In this document: one piece after another, positions 1 to 8,618 of the stretch
Position numbering within the stretch: the stretch's first letter is position 1
How the letters are laid out: each line of letters opens with the position of its first letter
Assembly (NCBI RefSeq): GCF_047338595.1
Contig: NZ_JBLFBO010000012.1
Location: forward strand, 20,862 to 84,861
Source: Nitrospira_D sp019636945
Lineage (GTDB): Bacteria; Nitrospirota; Nitrospiria; Nitrospirales; Nitrospiraceae
Length of the DNA: 64,000 nucleotides
Reading direction: 5' to 3'
Made by a program: the position numbers and the translations under genes
Notes under the pieces: model-generated
Seen by the model: the letters and a program-made list of their open reading frames with translations, nothing else
What the model was told of the DNA's origin: nothing
Database searches by the model: none

Positions 1-245
1 TAAGATGGCCTACTGGAAGAGGTTCAGGGTTGGAGTGGCCGCGCTGGTGTAGCCCTCTGCAACAACATCGAGGGACCGGGTGTTGCGCTTTTCCCCTCCA
101 CATCTGAACGTCTCCGCTATAGTCCCGTAGATACCTATGCCAGCGAGCGCGAGTCCTCGGATGGTCGTGCCCTACGGCATGCCGACAGAATCCGAGAGAG
201 GTTAGGCTGAGAGCTTGGTATCGCGAGTGGCAGAGGCATGAAACC
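1..245. other. No gene recognised at the window edge
   Basis: An open frame runs from base 4 to a TGA at 208-210 (69 codons), but it opens right after an in-frame TAA and has no ATG, GTG or TTG start, and I do not recognise its translation. It may be the decayed end of an older gene. Nothing else in this stretch could be supported. Confidence 0.3.
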
Positions 246-461
246 GAAGGGCATGCATTGGCGCACAATGCTGGCCGCGGTTCAGCATACACATCGAAGC
301 GTCGGCCTGTCCGATTGATGTAGATGGAGCACTTCAAGACGGAAGCCGAGGCGGTCAAGCGAGAGCGTCAGTTGAAACGATGGAATGCAGCGAAAAAGCG
401 AAGCCTGATTAGTGGTGATATTCAGACGCTCAAGCGCCTGAGTAAACGCTATCGGGCCTGA
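246..461 (+). pseudogene. GIY-YIG nuclease-like gene, decayed 3' remnant
   Basis: Frame 3 reads AHNAGRGSAYTSKRRPVRL, then M, a TAG stop (321-323), then MEHFKTEAEAVKRERQLKRW and a basic tail ending at TGA 459-461. This is the order seen in the C-terminal half of small GIY-YIG domain proteins (UvrC-type endonuclease fold): HNxGxG, YTxxRRPVxLVY, then E and RExxLKxW. The TAG falls where the family usually has the tyrosine after RLV. The N-terminal GIY and YIG strands are not found upstream. I see an in-frame nonsense codon plus 5' loss, so this is a relic, although a 45-residue peptide could still start at 324. The strongest match is residues 261-430. Confidence 0.6.
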
Positions 462-494
462 TGAGAGTAGAGAAATTCACCAATGGTTTTGCCC

Positions 495-2279
495 CTACAG
501 CACATCGCTCCAGGGGGGACTGATTGCGAAGGCGGCGTTGATCAGGCCGACGTGGGAGTAGGCTTGGGGGAAGTTCCCGAGCTGGGTTCGGGTCTCCGGC
601 ACAAAGTGCTCGGCAACGAGTCCGACGCTGTTGGCCCCGGCGAGGCACTGATTCATGATGTGCTTGGCTTCCGGCAAGCGACCGAGTTTCGCCAAGGCTT
701 GAACGACCCAGAACGAGCAAATCACAAAACTCGCCTGAGGTTTGCCGAAGTCATCTTGCCGCAGGTACCGATAGAAAAACCCGGTCTCTTTTCCTCCCTG
801 CCGAAGGGCGAGGGCCTGCTTGATCTGAGAGACTGTGGTGTCGCAGACCTCTCGATCAGGAAATCCGACAATCGCCAATTGCGCTAAGGAGGCATCGTAA
901 CTGTCGTCTTTGGGGCCGTTCCGTAACGCCTTGTCCTTCATCGCTCGAAGCAGGGCGTTGGCTGCTCTGGTCCGTGCCGCGTCGAGATTAATCGTTAACT
1001 CGCGGAGAAATCCGGCCTGCTGGATGCGGTAAGCACGATCGAGGCCGGCCCAGCACATGAGGTTCGTGAAGGAATGTTCCTGCCAGCCGTTCCGAATCTC
1101 CCAGAGTCCGGCATCCGGTTCGGAGATGCTCCGTTCGCACAGGCGGATCAAGTTCGCGACCAGCGCTTCGTGATCCCTCGTGCGAAGGTCATAAAAGCGG
1201 TTGTCGAAAAAGATCGGCGCCAGCGTCAGAAGCATCTCACCGTAGACGTCGTTTTGCACATGCTCGGCCGCCTGATTATGGCTGCGTACCGGTCCGCTTC
1301 CCAGAAAGCCCTGCCAGTTGGAATGCTCGGTTTCCGGGAGGGGGAGATCTTGGCTGAGCGTGTAGACCGGTGCGAGCCGATCATGTGATTGTTCACGGGC
1401 ATAACAGACGTTCAGCAAAAACTTCAGGAACCCTTCCATTTCCTCAAAATGCCCCAAGTTATAGAAGGCCGAGAGTGAAAAATGCGCGTCGCGCAGCCAA
1501 CAGTACCGATAGTCCCAGTTCCGCGGGCCGCCTGGTTCTTCAGGGAGGCTGGTGGTCAGGGCCGCAAGGATCGCGCCGGTGTCTTCATAGCAGTGGAGTT
1601 TGAGCGCGAGGGCCGAGCGGATGACTTCCTCCTGATAGAGGACTGGAATCGAGCAATGTTTGACCCAAATCCGCCAATATTTAATAGTCTGGTCCAGAAA
1701 TTCGTGGCTGACTTTAACAAGGTCGTCCTCGATTCCGATTCCCCAAGTCAGCGCGAAGTACATTTTTGACGTCAGTGCGACCGGCGTTTCTTGGCAGAGA
1801 TAGGTGAGCGGCATGTCGGTCAGGAGCCGCAAGTATTCACCGCGTATGTCGTACCGGAAGTGACTATTGCCGCGAACGAATCGCACGGGTGTCTTGTCCC
1901 ATCCGGAGACCGGCTTGCAACAGACACGAATGGAGGGGGTGCCGCTGAGCGGCTCAACGATTCGGAAGAGGGCGGTCGGCCGATAGACACGGCCGTATTG
2001 TAGAAAACGAGGACAAAAGTCGGTGATTTGGTACGCGTCTCCGTTCGGGAGGGAGATGGTCGTGACCAAGATATTGGTGTTCGGGAGATAGTGTTGCTTG
2101 GAGGTCGTTTCCGATAGAGGAACAGACGGGTGGATCGAAAAATGGCCCCCTTCTTGGTCCAGGATCTTCCCAAAAACAGGGGGGCTATCGGGCCTCGGTA
2201 GGCAGAGCCAGTCGATCGATCCGTGGGTACTGATCAGCGCGGAAATCTGGCAATTACCGATGAGGCCGAACTGGTACAC
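495..2279 (-). CDS. Glycoside hydrolase family 15 protein (glucoamylase/trehalase-like)
   Basis: The 594-residue protein is a full-length bacterial GH15 enzyme, an (alpha/alpha)6-barrel that hydrolyses alpha-glucosidic bonds with inversion. The N-terminal part has the typical GLIGN...STHGSIDWLCLPRPDS signature (about residues 5-33), and the barrel carries NWDYRYCWLRDA (254-265), the family hallmark around the sugar-binding site. Further on are GLWEIRNG and the C-terminal LGNFPQAYSHVGLINAA, which is highly conserved in GH15. No signal peptide is visible, so it is probably cytoplasmic. The start is GTG; no in-frame ATG lies near. It is divergent from otsA, 48 bp away. Given trehalose synthesis next door, trehalase or a glucan glucosidase is plausible, but sequence alone does not fix the substrate. 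Confidence 0.9.
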   Translation of the reverse strand: MYQFGLIGNCQISALISTHGSIDWLCLPRPDSPPVFGKILDQEGGHFSIHPSVPLSETTSKQHYLPNTNILVTTISLPNGDAYQITDFCPRFLQYGRVYRPTALFRIVEPLSGTPSIRVCCKPVSGWDKTPVRFVRGNSHFRYDIRGEYLRLLTDMPLTYLCQETPVALTSKMYFALTWGIGIEDDLVKVSHEFLDQTIKYWRIWVKHCSIPVLYQEEVIRSALALKLHCYEDTGAILAALTTSLPEEPGGPRNWDYRYCWLRDAHFSLSAFYNLGHFEEMEGFLKFLLNVCYAREQSHDRLAPVYTLSQDLPLPETEHSNWQGFLGSGPVRSHNQAAEHVQNDVYGEMLLTLAPIFFDNRFYDLRTRDHEALVANLIRLCERSISEPDAGLWEIRNGWQEHSFTNLMCWAGLDRAYRIQQAGFLRELTINLDAARTRAANALLRAMKDKALRNGPKDDSYDASLAQLAIVGFPDREVCDTTVSQIKQALALRQGGKETGFFYRYLRQDDFGKPQASFVICSFWVVQALAKLGRLPEAKHIMNQCLAGANSVGLVAEHFVPETRTQLGNFPQAYSHVGLINAAFAISPPWSDVL

Positions 2280-2327
2280 AACATGACCATATTTGATTTC
2301 TAGGTGAAAGTAAACTAACTTGTTTCC

Positions 2328-4568
2328 ATGAGGCTCTTCGCGCTTTCACTGAGGTTTGTTCTCCCTTTGGTGATCGTGTTGGCCGTGATCGCCTATGGGG
2401 TGGTCCCGGTCGTGGACTCGCTTGAACTCAAATGGTTTATACGCGACCTCGATATGCGGTCCAAGCTGATGGTCAATACCATGGAGGGACCGCTGGCCGA
2501 TCTGCTGATCTCCAATTCAAAGGGTAAGATCTCCGCTTATTTTACCCGCATCATTCAGGACGAGCGATTATACGCTCTGGGATTTTGTGACCTCGGAGAT
2601 CGTCTTCTCTATCAGACCCAGGCATTTCCACAGGACGTTACTTGTCAGGAGACGCTGAGTCTTGCAGCAAATTTTTCCCTTGTACGGTCCTTCAGCAGCG
2701 GGCCGATGCATATCACATCGGCCTCCATCGAATCGAACGGACGTCGGCTCGGGCGGCTCCTCTTGCTCCACGATATGCGGTTCATCCAACAGCGGAGCAG
2801 TGATACGAAACTCTACGTCTTTTATTTATTTGCGGCCCTCACGGCAATCATCTCACTGGTGACATTGCTCGTCGCCCACTTCAGCTGGAAGGAGTGGGTG
2901 GCCGGGGTGCGTGCAATGGTCAAGGGGGAGCGGCTCTTGACTCCACTGACGCAGGAGCAACATGCGCCGGAACTTCAGCCGCTGGCGAAAGACTTACGCT
3001 CGTTGGTGGAGGCGCTCGAGACCGATCGTCGGATGCGGGATGAGAGCCAGATTTCATGGACGCCGGCCAGCCTCAAGTCGATTCTTCATGAGCAACTTGC
3101 CGGCGATCAGGTACTGATTGTCTCTAATCGACAGCCCTACGCTCATTTCTGGCAAGGGCAAAGCATTGCAGTGCAGGTGCCGGCGAGTGGGTTGGTGTCG
3201 GCCCTCGAGCCGGTGATGCGTGCCTGCTCCGGTATCTGGGTCGCACATGGGAACGGATCCGCAGACCGGGACGTCGTGGACGAGCGACACCGTGTCAGTG
3301 TGCCGCCTTCGAATCCCTCGTATCAGATTCGTCGTGTCTGGCTCACTGCAGAGGAAGAGGCTGGGTACTACTATGGATTTTCCAATGAGGGATTGTGGCC
3401 GCTCTGCCACATCGCTCATGTCCGGCCCACTTTCCGGTCGTCAGATTGGAAACATTACGTGGCCGTCAATGAACGGTTTGCCCAGGCCGTGTATGAGGAA
3501 GCGACAACCGATAATCCGGTCGTGCTTGTGCAGGACTACCACTTTGCCCTCCTTCCGAAACTCATCCGAGACCGTTTACCGACTGCCACGATCATTATGT
3601 TTTGGCACATCCCCTGGCCGAACGCGGAAAGTTTCGGGATTTGTCCCTGGCGCGAAGAAATCCTGGAGGGGCTCCTGGGGAGCAGCATTCTGGGGTTCCA
3701 TACCAGGGTGCATTGCAATAATTTCATCGATAGTGTCGATCGTATCCTTGAGGCTCGGATCGATCGGAACAGCTCCACGGTGTCGTATGGAGGGAAACTG
3801 ACCGCGGTCAACCCCTATCCGATCTCCATTGAGTGGCCTTCGCAATGGATTCGTGATCAACGGCCTGTCCAGGAATGCCGGGCCAGGCTGAGAGAGGCGT
3901 ACGGGATGCCGGAGGATCGCCTCATCGGCCTTGGGGTCGAACGGTTGGATTACACGAAGGGCATCCTCGAGCGGTTCATGGCGGTGGAACGCCTGATGGA
4001 ACTCCAGCCGGAATGGATCGGGAAGTTTACCTTTGTCCAGATCGCCGCTCCGAGCAGATCCGTCATCGAACAGTACCATCATTTTACCAGCCAAGTCTCT
4101 GCGTTGGCCGAGCAGATCAATAAACGCTTTGGTCATAGCGGCTATGAGCCGATCTGCCTCCGCATTCAGCACCATGAACCGGCTCAAGTCTATGAGTGTT
4201 ACCGTGGAGCAGATCTGTGTGTCGTGAGTAGTCTCCATGATGGGATGAATCTCGTCGCGAAGGAGTTTGTCGGTGCCCGGGACGATGAGCAAGGGGTGCT
4301 GATTCTCAGTCAGTTCACTGGGGCCGCTCGGGAGCTGACGGAAGCGCTGGTGATCAATCCCTATGACATCGATCAGTTTGCCGCGGCGCTCCATCTTGGC
4401 CTGACGATGCCGAAGGTGGAGCAACGGGCCAGGATGCAGAGCATGCGTGGACTGATCCAAGAGTTCAATGTCTATCGGTGGGCGGGCCGGATGCTCATCG
4501 ATGCCGCTCGCATGCGGCAAAAAGAACGAGTCATGAAACAGGTCCGACGACCGAGTTTATTGAGCTGA
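2328..4568 (+). CDS. otsA: Trehalose-6-phosphate synthase with N-terminal membrane module
   Basis: The GT20 domain (about residues 262-735) joins glucose from a nucleotide-sugar to glucose-6-phosphate. It shows the SNRQP start, YYYGFSNEGLWPLCH, VLVQDYHFALLPK, FWHIPWPN, VERLDYTKG (537-545) and HDGMNLVAKEFV, all GT20 landmarks. Unlike the usual ~460-residue OtsA, it has about 260 extra N-terminal residues: a transmembrane helix (8-29), a ~130-residue loop predicted to be periplasmic, a second helix (162-185), and a linker resembling the segment after HAMP-type receptors. That layout suggests a membrane-tethered and perhaps signal-responsive synthase; this is inference. Start ATG at 2328. otsB follows after 21 bp, so the two are probably co-transcribed. 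Catalytic domain call is firm, N-terminal role unknown. Confidence 0.95.
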   Translation: MRLFALSLRFVLPLVIVLAVIAYGVVPVVDSLELKWFIRDLDMRSKLMVNTMEGPLADLLISNSKGKISAYFTRIIQDERLYALGFCDLGDRLLYQTQAFPQDVTCQETLSLAANFSLVRSFSSGPMHITSASIESNGRRLGRLLLLHDMRFIQQRSSDTKLYVFYLFAALTAIISLVTLLVAHFSWKEWVAGVRAMVKGERLLTPLTQEQHAPELQPLAKDLRSLVEALETDRRMRDESQISWTPASLKSILHEQLAGDQVLIVSNRQPYAHFWQGQSIAVQVPASGLVSALEPVMRACSGIWVAHGNGSADRDVVDERHRVSVPPSNPSYQIRRVWLTAEEEAGYYYGFSNEGLWPLCHIAHVRPTFRSSDWKHYVAVNERFAQAVYEEATTDNPVVLVQDYHFALLPKLIRDRLPTATIIMFWHIPWPNAESFGICPWREEILEGLLGSSILGFHTRVHCNNFIDSVDRILEARIDRNSSTVSYGGKLTAVNPYPISIEWPSQWIRDQRPVQECRARLREAYGMPEDRLIGLGVERLDYTKGILERFMAVERLMELQPEWIGKFTFVQIAAPSRSVIEQYHHFTSQVSALAEQINKRFGHSGYEPICLRIQHHEPAQVYECYRGADLCVVSSLHDGMNLVAKEFVGARDDEQGVLILSQFTGAARELTEALVINPYDIDQFAAALHLGLTMPKVEQRARMQSMRGLIQEFNVYRWAGRMLIDAARMRQKERVMKQVRRPSLLS

Positions 4569-4589
4569 TCGAAAGGTATCACCGGTATC

Positions 4590-5423
4590 ATGGATTATCT
4601 CTTGACGGAAACAGGCAAGTTGGAGTTGGAGAATCTTGTGAAGGGGAGGTCGCTCTACGCATTTGATTTTGACGGCACCCTGGCGAAGATCGTTCGAGAG
4701 CATCATGCGGCCAGGCTGTCACGTCCCATCCGATTCTGGCTTGAAAAGCTTGCCCAGAGAGCCCCTGCTGCAATTATCTCCGGACGGTCCGTCGAAGATC
4801 TGCAATCGCGGGTGGGAACGGTCGTGCCTCACTTGATCGGCAACCATGGCTCAGAAGGTCCTCATACGCGGGAAGAGGATCGGCAACAAGTACGCGAGAC
4901 CTGTCGGGCCTGGTTGCAGTCGGTTACCGACCGGTTTCACGACGAACTGGCGCACTGCGGGGTGTCCATTGAGGATAAGTCCTATTCGCTCTCCTTTCAC
5001 TATCGAACCGTCGAACATCGAGAGGAGGCGCGGGTGCTGATCACTCGAGTGATTGGAGCGTTGTCTCCATCTCCGCGTATCGTTCTCGGGAAATCCGTCG
5101 TCAATGTGATGCCGCCGACGGCTTCACATAAAGGGACGGCATTACTGGAGTACATGCGTCGGCTTGATTGTTCCCTGGCGCTCTATGTGGGGGATGACGA
5201 AACCGATGAAGATGTCTTTGCGCTACAAGATTCCCGCATCCTGACGGTGAGGGTCGGCAAGAAGAACGGGTCGTCTGCTCGTTATTTTCTGAAAAGACAG
5301 GTAGAAATCACCGCGGTACTTCGCTTCCTGGTCGAGGGCGGTACTCACGGCCTTCATACTTGGAGCGGGTGTCATGACCAGGGAGTTTCCAGGCCTGCAC
5401 AGCGCCCCAACGAGCCGGTCTAG
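4590..5423 (+). CDS. otsB: Trehalose-6-phosphate phosphatase
   Basis: This 277-residue HAD-superfamily phosphatase removes phosphate from trehalose-6-phosphate, the second step after OtsA. HAD motif I is FDFDGTLAKIV with nucleophile D26 and acid D28; motif II is ISGRS; the metal-binding motif is GDDETDED (201-208), characteristic of trehalose phosphatases. GNHGSEG also matches the family. No signal peptide is seen. The gene follows otsA by 21 bp on the same strand. About 25 C-terminal residues after FLVEGG look unrelated to the family core and may be disordered. Function is confident because fold, motifs and neighbour agree. Confidence 0.95.
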   Translation: MDYLLTETGKLELENLVKGRSLYAFDFDGTLAKIVREHHAARLSRPIRFWLEKLAQRAPAAIISGRSVEDLQSRVGTVVPHLIGNHGSEGPHTREEDRQQVRETCRAWLQSVTDRFHDELAHCGVSIEDKSYSLSFHYRTVEHREEARVLITRVIGALSPSPRIVLGKSVVNVMPPTASHKGTALLEYMRRLDCSLALYVGDDETDEDVFALQDSRILTVRVGKKNGSSARYFLKRQVEITAVLRFLVEGGTHGLHTWSGCHDQGVSRPAQRPNEPV

Positions 5424-5435
5424 CGAAACCCATCC

Positions 5436-6983
5436 TCATTCGACCAATTGCGATCGCTCTCGTCCAAGCAGCAGATCATATGGGGCGAAATCGTCACTTA
5501 GTACTACACCCTGAGGCCAGGGATCGGTCCGGCGCGTATTCAAGAGCGCGATTGTTTCCATCGGCAATTGCTGGTTCATGGCCGCCTCGGTAATCTTCGA
5601 AAGGGTCTGATCTGCCGAGGCCTGTTCAATGAAACGGCCTCCAAAGAACACCAAGTTCTTCGCGGGAGACATGCCTGTCTTCCACGGTCCTTCCACCGCA
5701 AAGCTCTCCAAGGCTGGAAAGGCCTGTTTCATCGTCTGCACGACCGCGGACGCGCGGGCGAGATCCCCTTCTTTTCCGGACGAGGCCAGGTTGACTGCAA
5801 CAATACCGTCTGGATTCAGGTGTGCCCGTACCAGCGCATAGAACTCCGCTGTGGTCAGATGAAACGGGATCATGTCTCGGGCGAAGGCGTCAATCCACAT
5901 GAGATCGTACATCTGATCCGTCGCGTTCAGAAAGGCTCGACCGTCTTTCACAACGACATGGTGATTGGCCGGAGGGTGGTACTCAAAATACTGTTCGGCC
6001 ATGCGGACCACCACCGGATCGAACTCCACGATATCCAGCTCCAATGCGGGCCATCGTTGTGCCAACCACTTCGCTATTGAACCGCCCCCATGACCGATGA
6101 TCAGGCCGCGTTTTGGTTCGGACACCAATGCCAGCGACGCGACCATCATTTGGCTGTACGGAAGAAAGAGAGAAACCGGTTCGACTTTCCACATGGTGGC
6201 GTGAAATGTCCGGTCCAAGACGAGATAGCGGAACAGCGCATCCTCACGAATGCGGACTTGCTGGTACGGACTTTCCTCTTGATGGATGGGGGCTCTGAGT
6301 CGTTGAATGGGGTGGAGAGCCAGCATCCCTAGCAGTGCGATGCACCCAACTGCAATCAGCGGGACGAGGGGGCGAGTAGGTGTTCCTCTCATCAGCCAGA
6401 GAACCCCAAGTCCGACCTGGATGCCGCCCAACCAGGCAAGGAGCGATTGGCTTCCGAGCCACGACAACAGGAAGAAGGCGGTTCCCCAGGTGCCGGCCAG
6501 ACTCCCCACGGTCGAGAGGGCGATCATGCGGCCTGTCTGTCGGCCGAGGTGATTCATGTCGGCCACGGCCAATCGTAACATGGCCGGTAAGACACCGCTG
6601 AGGCCGAATGCGGGGGGAGCAAGAAGGACGGTCGCGGCGAGACAGGGGCCCCACCGGGGGTCCTGCACCAGCTTTTCGATCTCGAAGAGCATAGGCTGGT
6701 TCGTCCATGCGACGAGAAATGTCCATCCTCCGGAAAACAGTAATAAAGCCGCCAGGACCCGTCCGCTGGTATACCGATCGGAGACCCATCCGCCGAACGC
6801 ATAGCCGCTGCTCATCGCGGCGAGAATCACGCCGATCAACGCGCCCCACACAAACAATGAACTGCCGAACACAGGAGCCAGCAGCCGACTTCCCAAAATT
6901 TCCAACGCCATGACGACCGCTCCGGTGATGAGGGCAGTGCCGAGCAAGAACCAGCGTGGAATGTGAGGCGGATGAAGCGTCAT
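5436..6983 (-). CDS. Fused MFS / spermidine synthase-like membrane protein
   Basis: The N-terminal ~210 residues are a membrane domain with about six to seven helices, opening with GAVVMALEILGSRLLAPVFG, the signature of proteins annotated as fused MFS/spermidine synthase. The C-terminal half is a Rossmann methyltransferase-like domain similar to SpeE: GLIIGHGGGSIAKWL (AdoMet or decarboxylated-AdoMet binding loop), ELDIVEFDPVVVRMA and VVKDGRAFL, then YDLMWIDAFA. Polyamine synthesis is not proved; the catalytic Asp of true SpeE usually sits in a D-[SA]-[ST]-DP motif, and here the strand ends WIDAF. It converges on otsB and diverges from ugd. Start ATG at 6983 has only a weak ribosome site. Confidence 0.85.
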   Translation of the reverse strand: MTLHPPHIPRWFLLGTALITGAVVMALEILGSRLLAPVFGSSLFVWGALIGVILAAMSSGYAFGGWVSDRYTSGRVLAALLLFSGGWTFLVAWTNQPMLFEIEKLVQDPRWGPCLAATVLLAPPAFGLSGVLPAMLRLAVADMNHLGRQTGRMIALSTVGSLAGTWGTAFFLLSWLGSQSLLAWLGGIQVGLGVLWLMRGTPTRPLVPLIAVGCIALLGMLALHPIQRLRAPIHQEESPYQQVRIREDALFRYLVLDRTFHATMWKVEPVSLFLPYSQMMVASLALVSEPKRGLIIGHGGGSIAKWLAQRWPALELDIVEFDPVVVRMAEQYFEYHPPANHHVVVKDGRAFLNATDQMYDLMWIDAFARDMIPFHLTTAEFYALVRAHLNPDGIVAVNLASSGKEGDLARASAVVQTMKQAFPALESFAVEGPWKTGMSPAKNLVFFGGRFIEQASADQTLSKITEAAMNQQLPMETIALLNTRRTDPWPQGVVLSDDFAPYDLLLGRERSQLVE

Positions 6984-7113
6984 CGATTGGACGGGAGTCT
7001 GAGAGCCCTTCTCCTGAGTTGAGTTGGAAGCGGCGTCGGATTGTACTCACCGTATTTTGCGAGAGTCAACGAAGGTCGACGGGCATTCAGCCGCGGGCCG
7101 ATCCTAGAATTCA

Positions 7114-7142
7114 TTGCTCGAAGCGGTTCAGATTGTTATACT
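7114..7142 (+). promoter_or_regulatory. Probable sigma70 promoter of ugd
   Basis: TTGCTC (7114-7119) and TATACT (7137-7142) are separated by 17 bp, a near-consensus -35/-10 pair. Transcription would begin near 7149, leaving a ~30-nt leader that contains the AAGGAGG ribosome site before ATG 7179. Confidence 0.5.
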
Positions 7143-7178
7143 TTTGAACAAATTCTTTAGGGCGAAGGAGGACGGGGC

Positions 7179-8498
7179 ATGCACATTAGTGTGATCGGAA
7201 CCGGCTACGTTGGACTGGTGACGGGGGCTTGTTTTGCTGAGTTTGGGGTGAATGTCACCTGCATGGATAACGACAGCCGAAGGATCGAGAAGCTTAAGAA
7301 GGGGGAAATCCCGTTTTTTGAGCCAGGGGTGGCGGAACTTGTTGCGAAGGGGAGTAAGGAAGGCCGGTTGAATTTTACGACGGATATTGCTCAGGCTGTG
7401 GACAAGGCGCTGGCGATTTTCATCGCCGTGGGCACTCCACCAAGCTCGGATGGTAGCGCCGACTTGTCGTTCGTCAAAGAAGTGGGGAGAGGCATTGCTC
7501 TCCATATGAACAGTTACAAAGTGATTGTCACCAAGTCAACGGTGCCGGTAGGAACCGGCGAAGCGATTCGTGAAGTCGTGAAAAAAAATCAGAAAACGCC
7601 GATCCGGTTCGACATGGTCTCGAATCCGGAATTTCTTCGAGAGGGATCGGCCATTGAGGATTTCATGCGACCGAATCGCGTGGTTATCGGCGCAGATAGT
7701 GATCAAGCGGTCGCTATTATGAAGGATCTCTATCGGCCGCTCTACCTGATTGAAACACCGATCGTCGTGACTGATGTGCCGACGGCCGAATTGATCAAAT
7801 ATGCCTCCAATGCGTTTCTGGCGACGAAGATTTCGTTCATCAACGAGATCGCCAATCTGTGCGAGCGGGTTGGTGCCAACGTTCAATTGGTGGCGAAGGG
7901 TATGGGATTGGATCATCGCATCGGGTCCAAGTTTCTCCATGCAGGTCCCGGCTTTGGAGGGTCGTGCTTCCCGAAAGATTTGGCAGCGCTCATTCAAACC
8001 GGCGAACGTAATGGTTATCCCATGCAGATTGCCTCCGCGGCTTCGCATGTCAACGATATCCAACGTGGGCGGATGGTCGAAAAGATTCGGGATGCCGTCG
8101 GCGGATTGAAAGGGAAAACATTGGCGTTCCTCGGCCTGTCGTTCAAACCCAACACAAACGATCTCCGGGAAGCCCCGGCGTTGGCGATCGGGCGAGAACT
8201 TGTGGGTGAAGGTGCAACCATTCGTGCCTATGATCCAGAAGCGCTCACGGAGGCCTGTCAGATGATGCCGGAACTTAAACCCTGCCAGGATGCTTACCAT
8301 GCGGCAGAAGGCGCGGATGCGCTGGTGATCATGACCGAGTGGAATGTCTTCAGAAATCTTGATTTCGAAAAGCTGAAGTCCACCATGCGTGTGCCCCTCT
8401 TGATCGATCTGAGGAACGTCTATGACCCTGAGCGAGTGACTTCTGCAGGCTTTAGGCATGTGTCGGTGGGACGAGCAGCCTACAGCCCGAAGGGGTAG
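7179..8498 (+). CDS. ugd: UDP-glucose 6-dehydrogenase
   Basis: This 439-residue enzyme oxidises UDP-glucose to UDP-glucuronate with two NAD+, feeding extracellular polysaccharide and lipopolysaccharide synthesis in the cytoplasm. The N-terminal NAD domain opens with IGTGYVGLVTG. The catalytic centre is GPGFGGSCFPKDL with the nucleophile at C263, and the lysine following in FPKD belongs to the same motif. The C-terminal UDP-binding domain has FLGLSFKPNTNDLREAPA. Length and domain order are normal for the family. A strong ribosome site GGCGAAGGAGGA precedes ATG 7179. No sugar-metabolism partner is adjacent on this strand; it appears monocistronic, with a stem-loop at its 3' end. Confidence 0.96.
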   Translation: MHISVIGTGYVGLVTGACFAEFGVNVTCMDNDSRRIEKLKKGEIPFFEPGVAELVAKGSKEGRLNFTTDIAQAVDKALAIFIAVGTPPSSDGSADLSFVKEVGRGIALHMNSYKVIVTKSTVPVGTGEAIREVVKKNQKTPIRFDMVSNPEFLREGSAIEDFMRPNRVVIGADSDQAVAIMKDLYRPLYLIETPIVVTDVPTAELIKYASNAFLATKISFINEIANLCERVGANVQLVAKGMGLDHRIGSKFLHAGPGFGGSCFPKDLAALIQTGERNGYPMQIASAASHVNDIQRGRMVEKIRDAVGGLKGKTLAFLGLSFKPNTNDLREAPALAIGRELVGEGATIRAYDPEALTEACQMMPELKPCQDAYHAAEGADALVIMTEWNVFRNLDFEKLKSTMRVPLLIDLRNVYDPERVTSAGFRHVSVGRAAYSPKG

Positions 8499-8508
8499 GG
8501 GCTGTAGG
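8479..8508 (+). terminator. Stem-loop overlapping the ugd stop codon
   Basis: CCTACAGCCC (8479-8488) and GGGCTGTAGG (8499-8508) form a perfect 10-bp inverted repeat with a 10-nt loop that contains the ugd TAG (8496-8498). No U-tract follows, so it is either a non-canonical terminator or an mRNA 3' stabiliser. A second, shorter stem, TGCAGG (8593-8598) with CCTGCA (8605-8610), lies before the end of the convergent HEAT gene. Confidence 0.45.
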
Positions 8509-8618
8509 GATTGCGTGAGAGCTATTGAGATACAATGCTCGTGGCAGTAAGAAGCAGCCGCAGTATCCTAAGCGGATATCTTGTCGTGGCCTTGCAGGAG
8601 GAGGCCTGCATCCGCTGA

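Noticed and set aside
3576..4520. 314-codon open frame antisense to otsA
   Set aside because: It mirrors the otsA coding frame, has no recognisable motif and no ribosome site; the sense frame has full GT20 motifs.
7536..8459. 307-codon open frame antisense to ugd
   Set aside because: A GC-driven shadow of ugd; the sense strand carries all dehydrogenase motifs.
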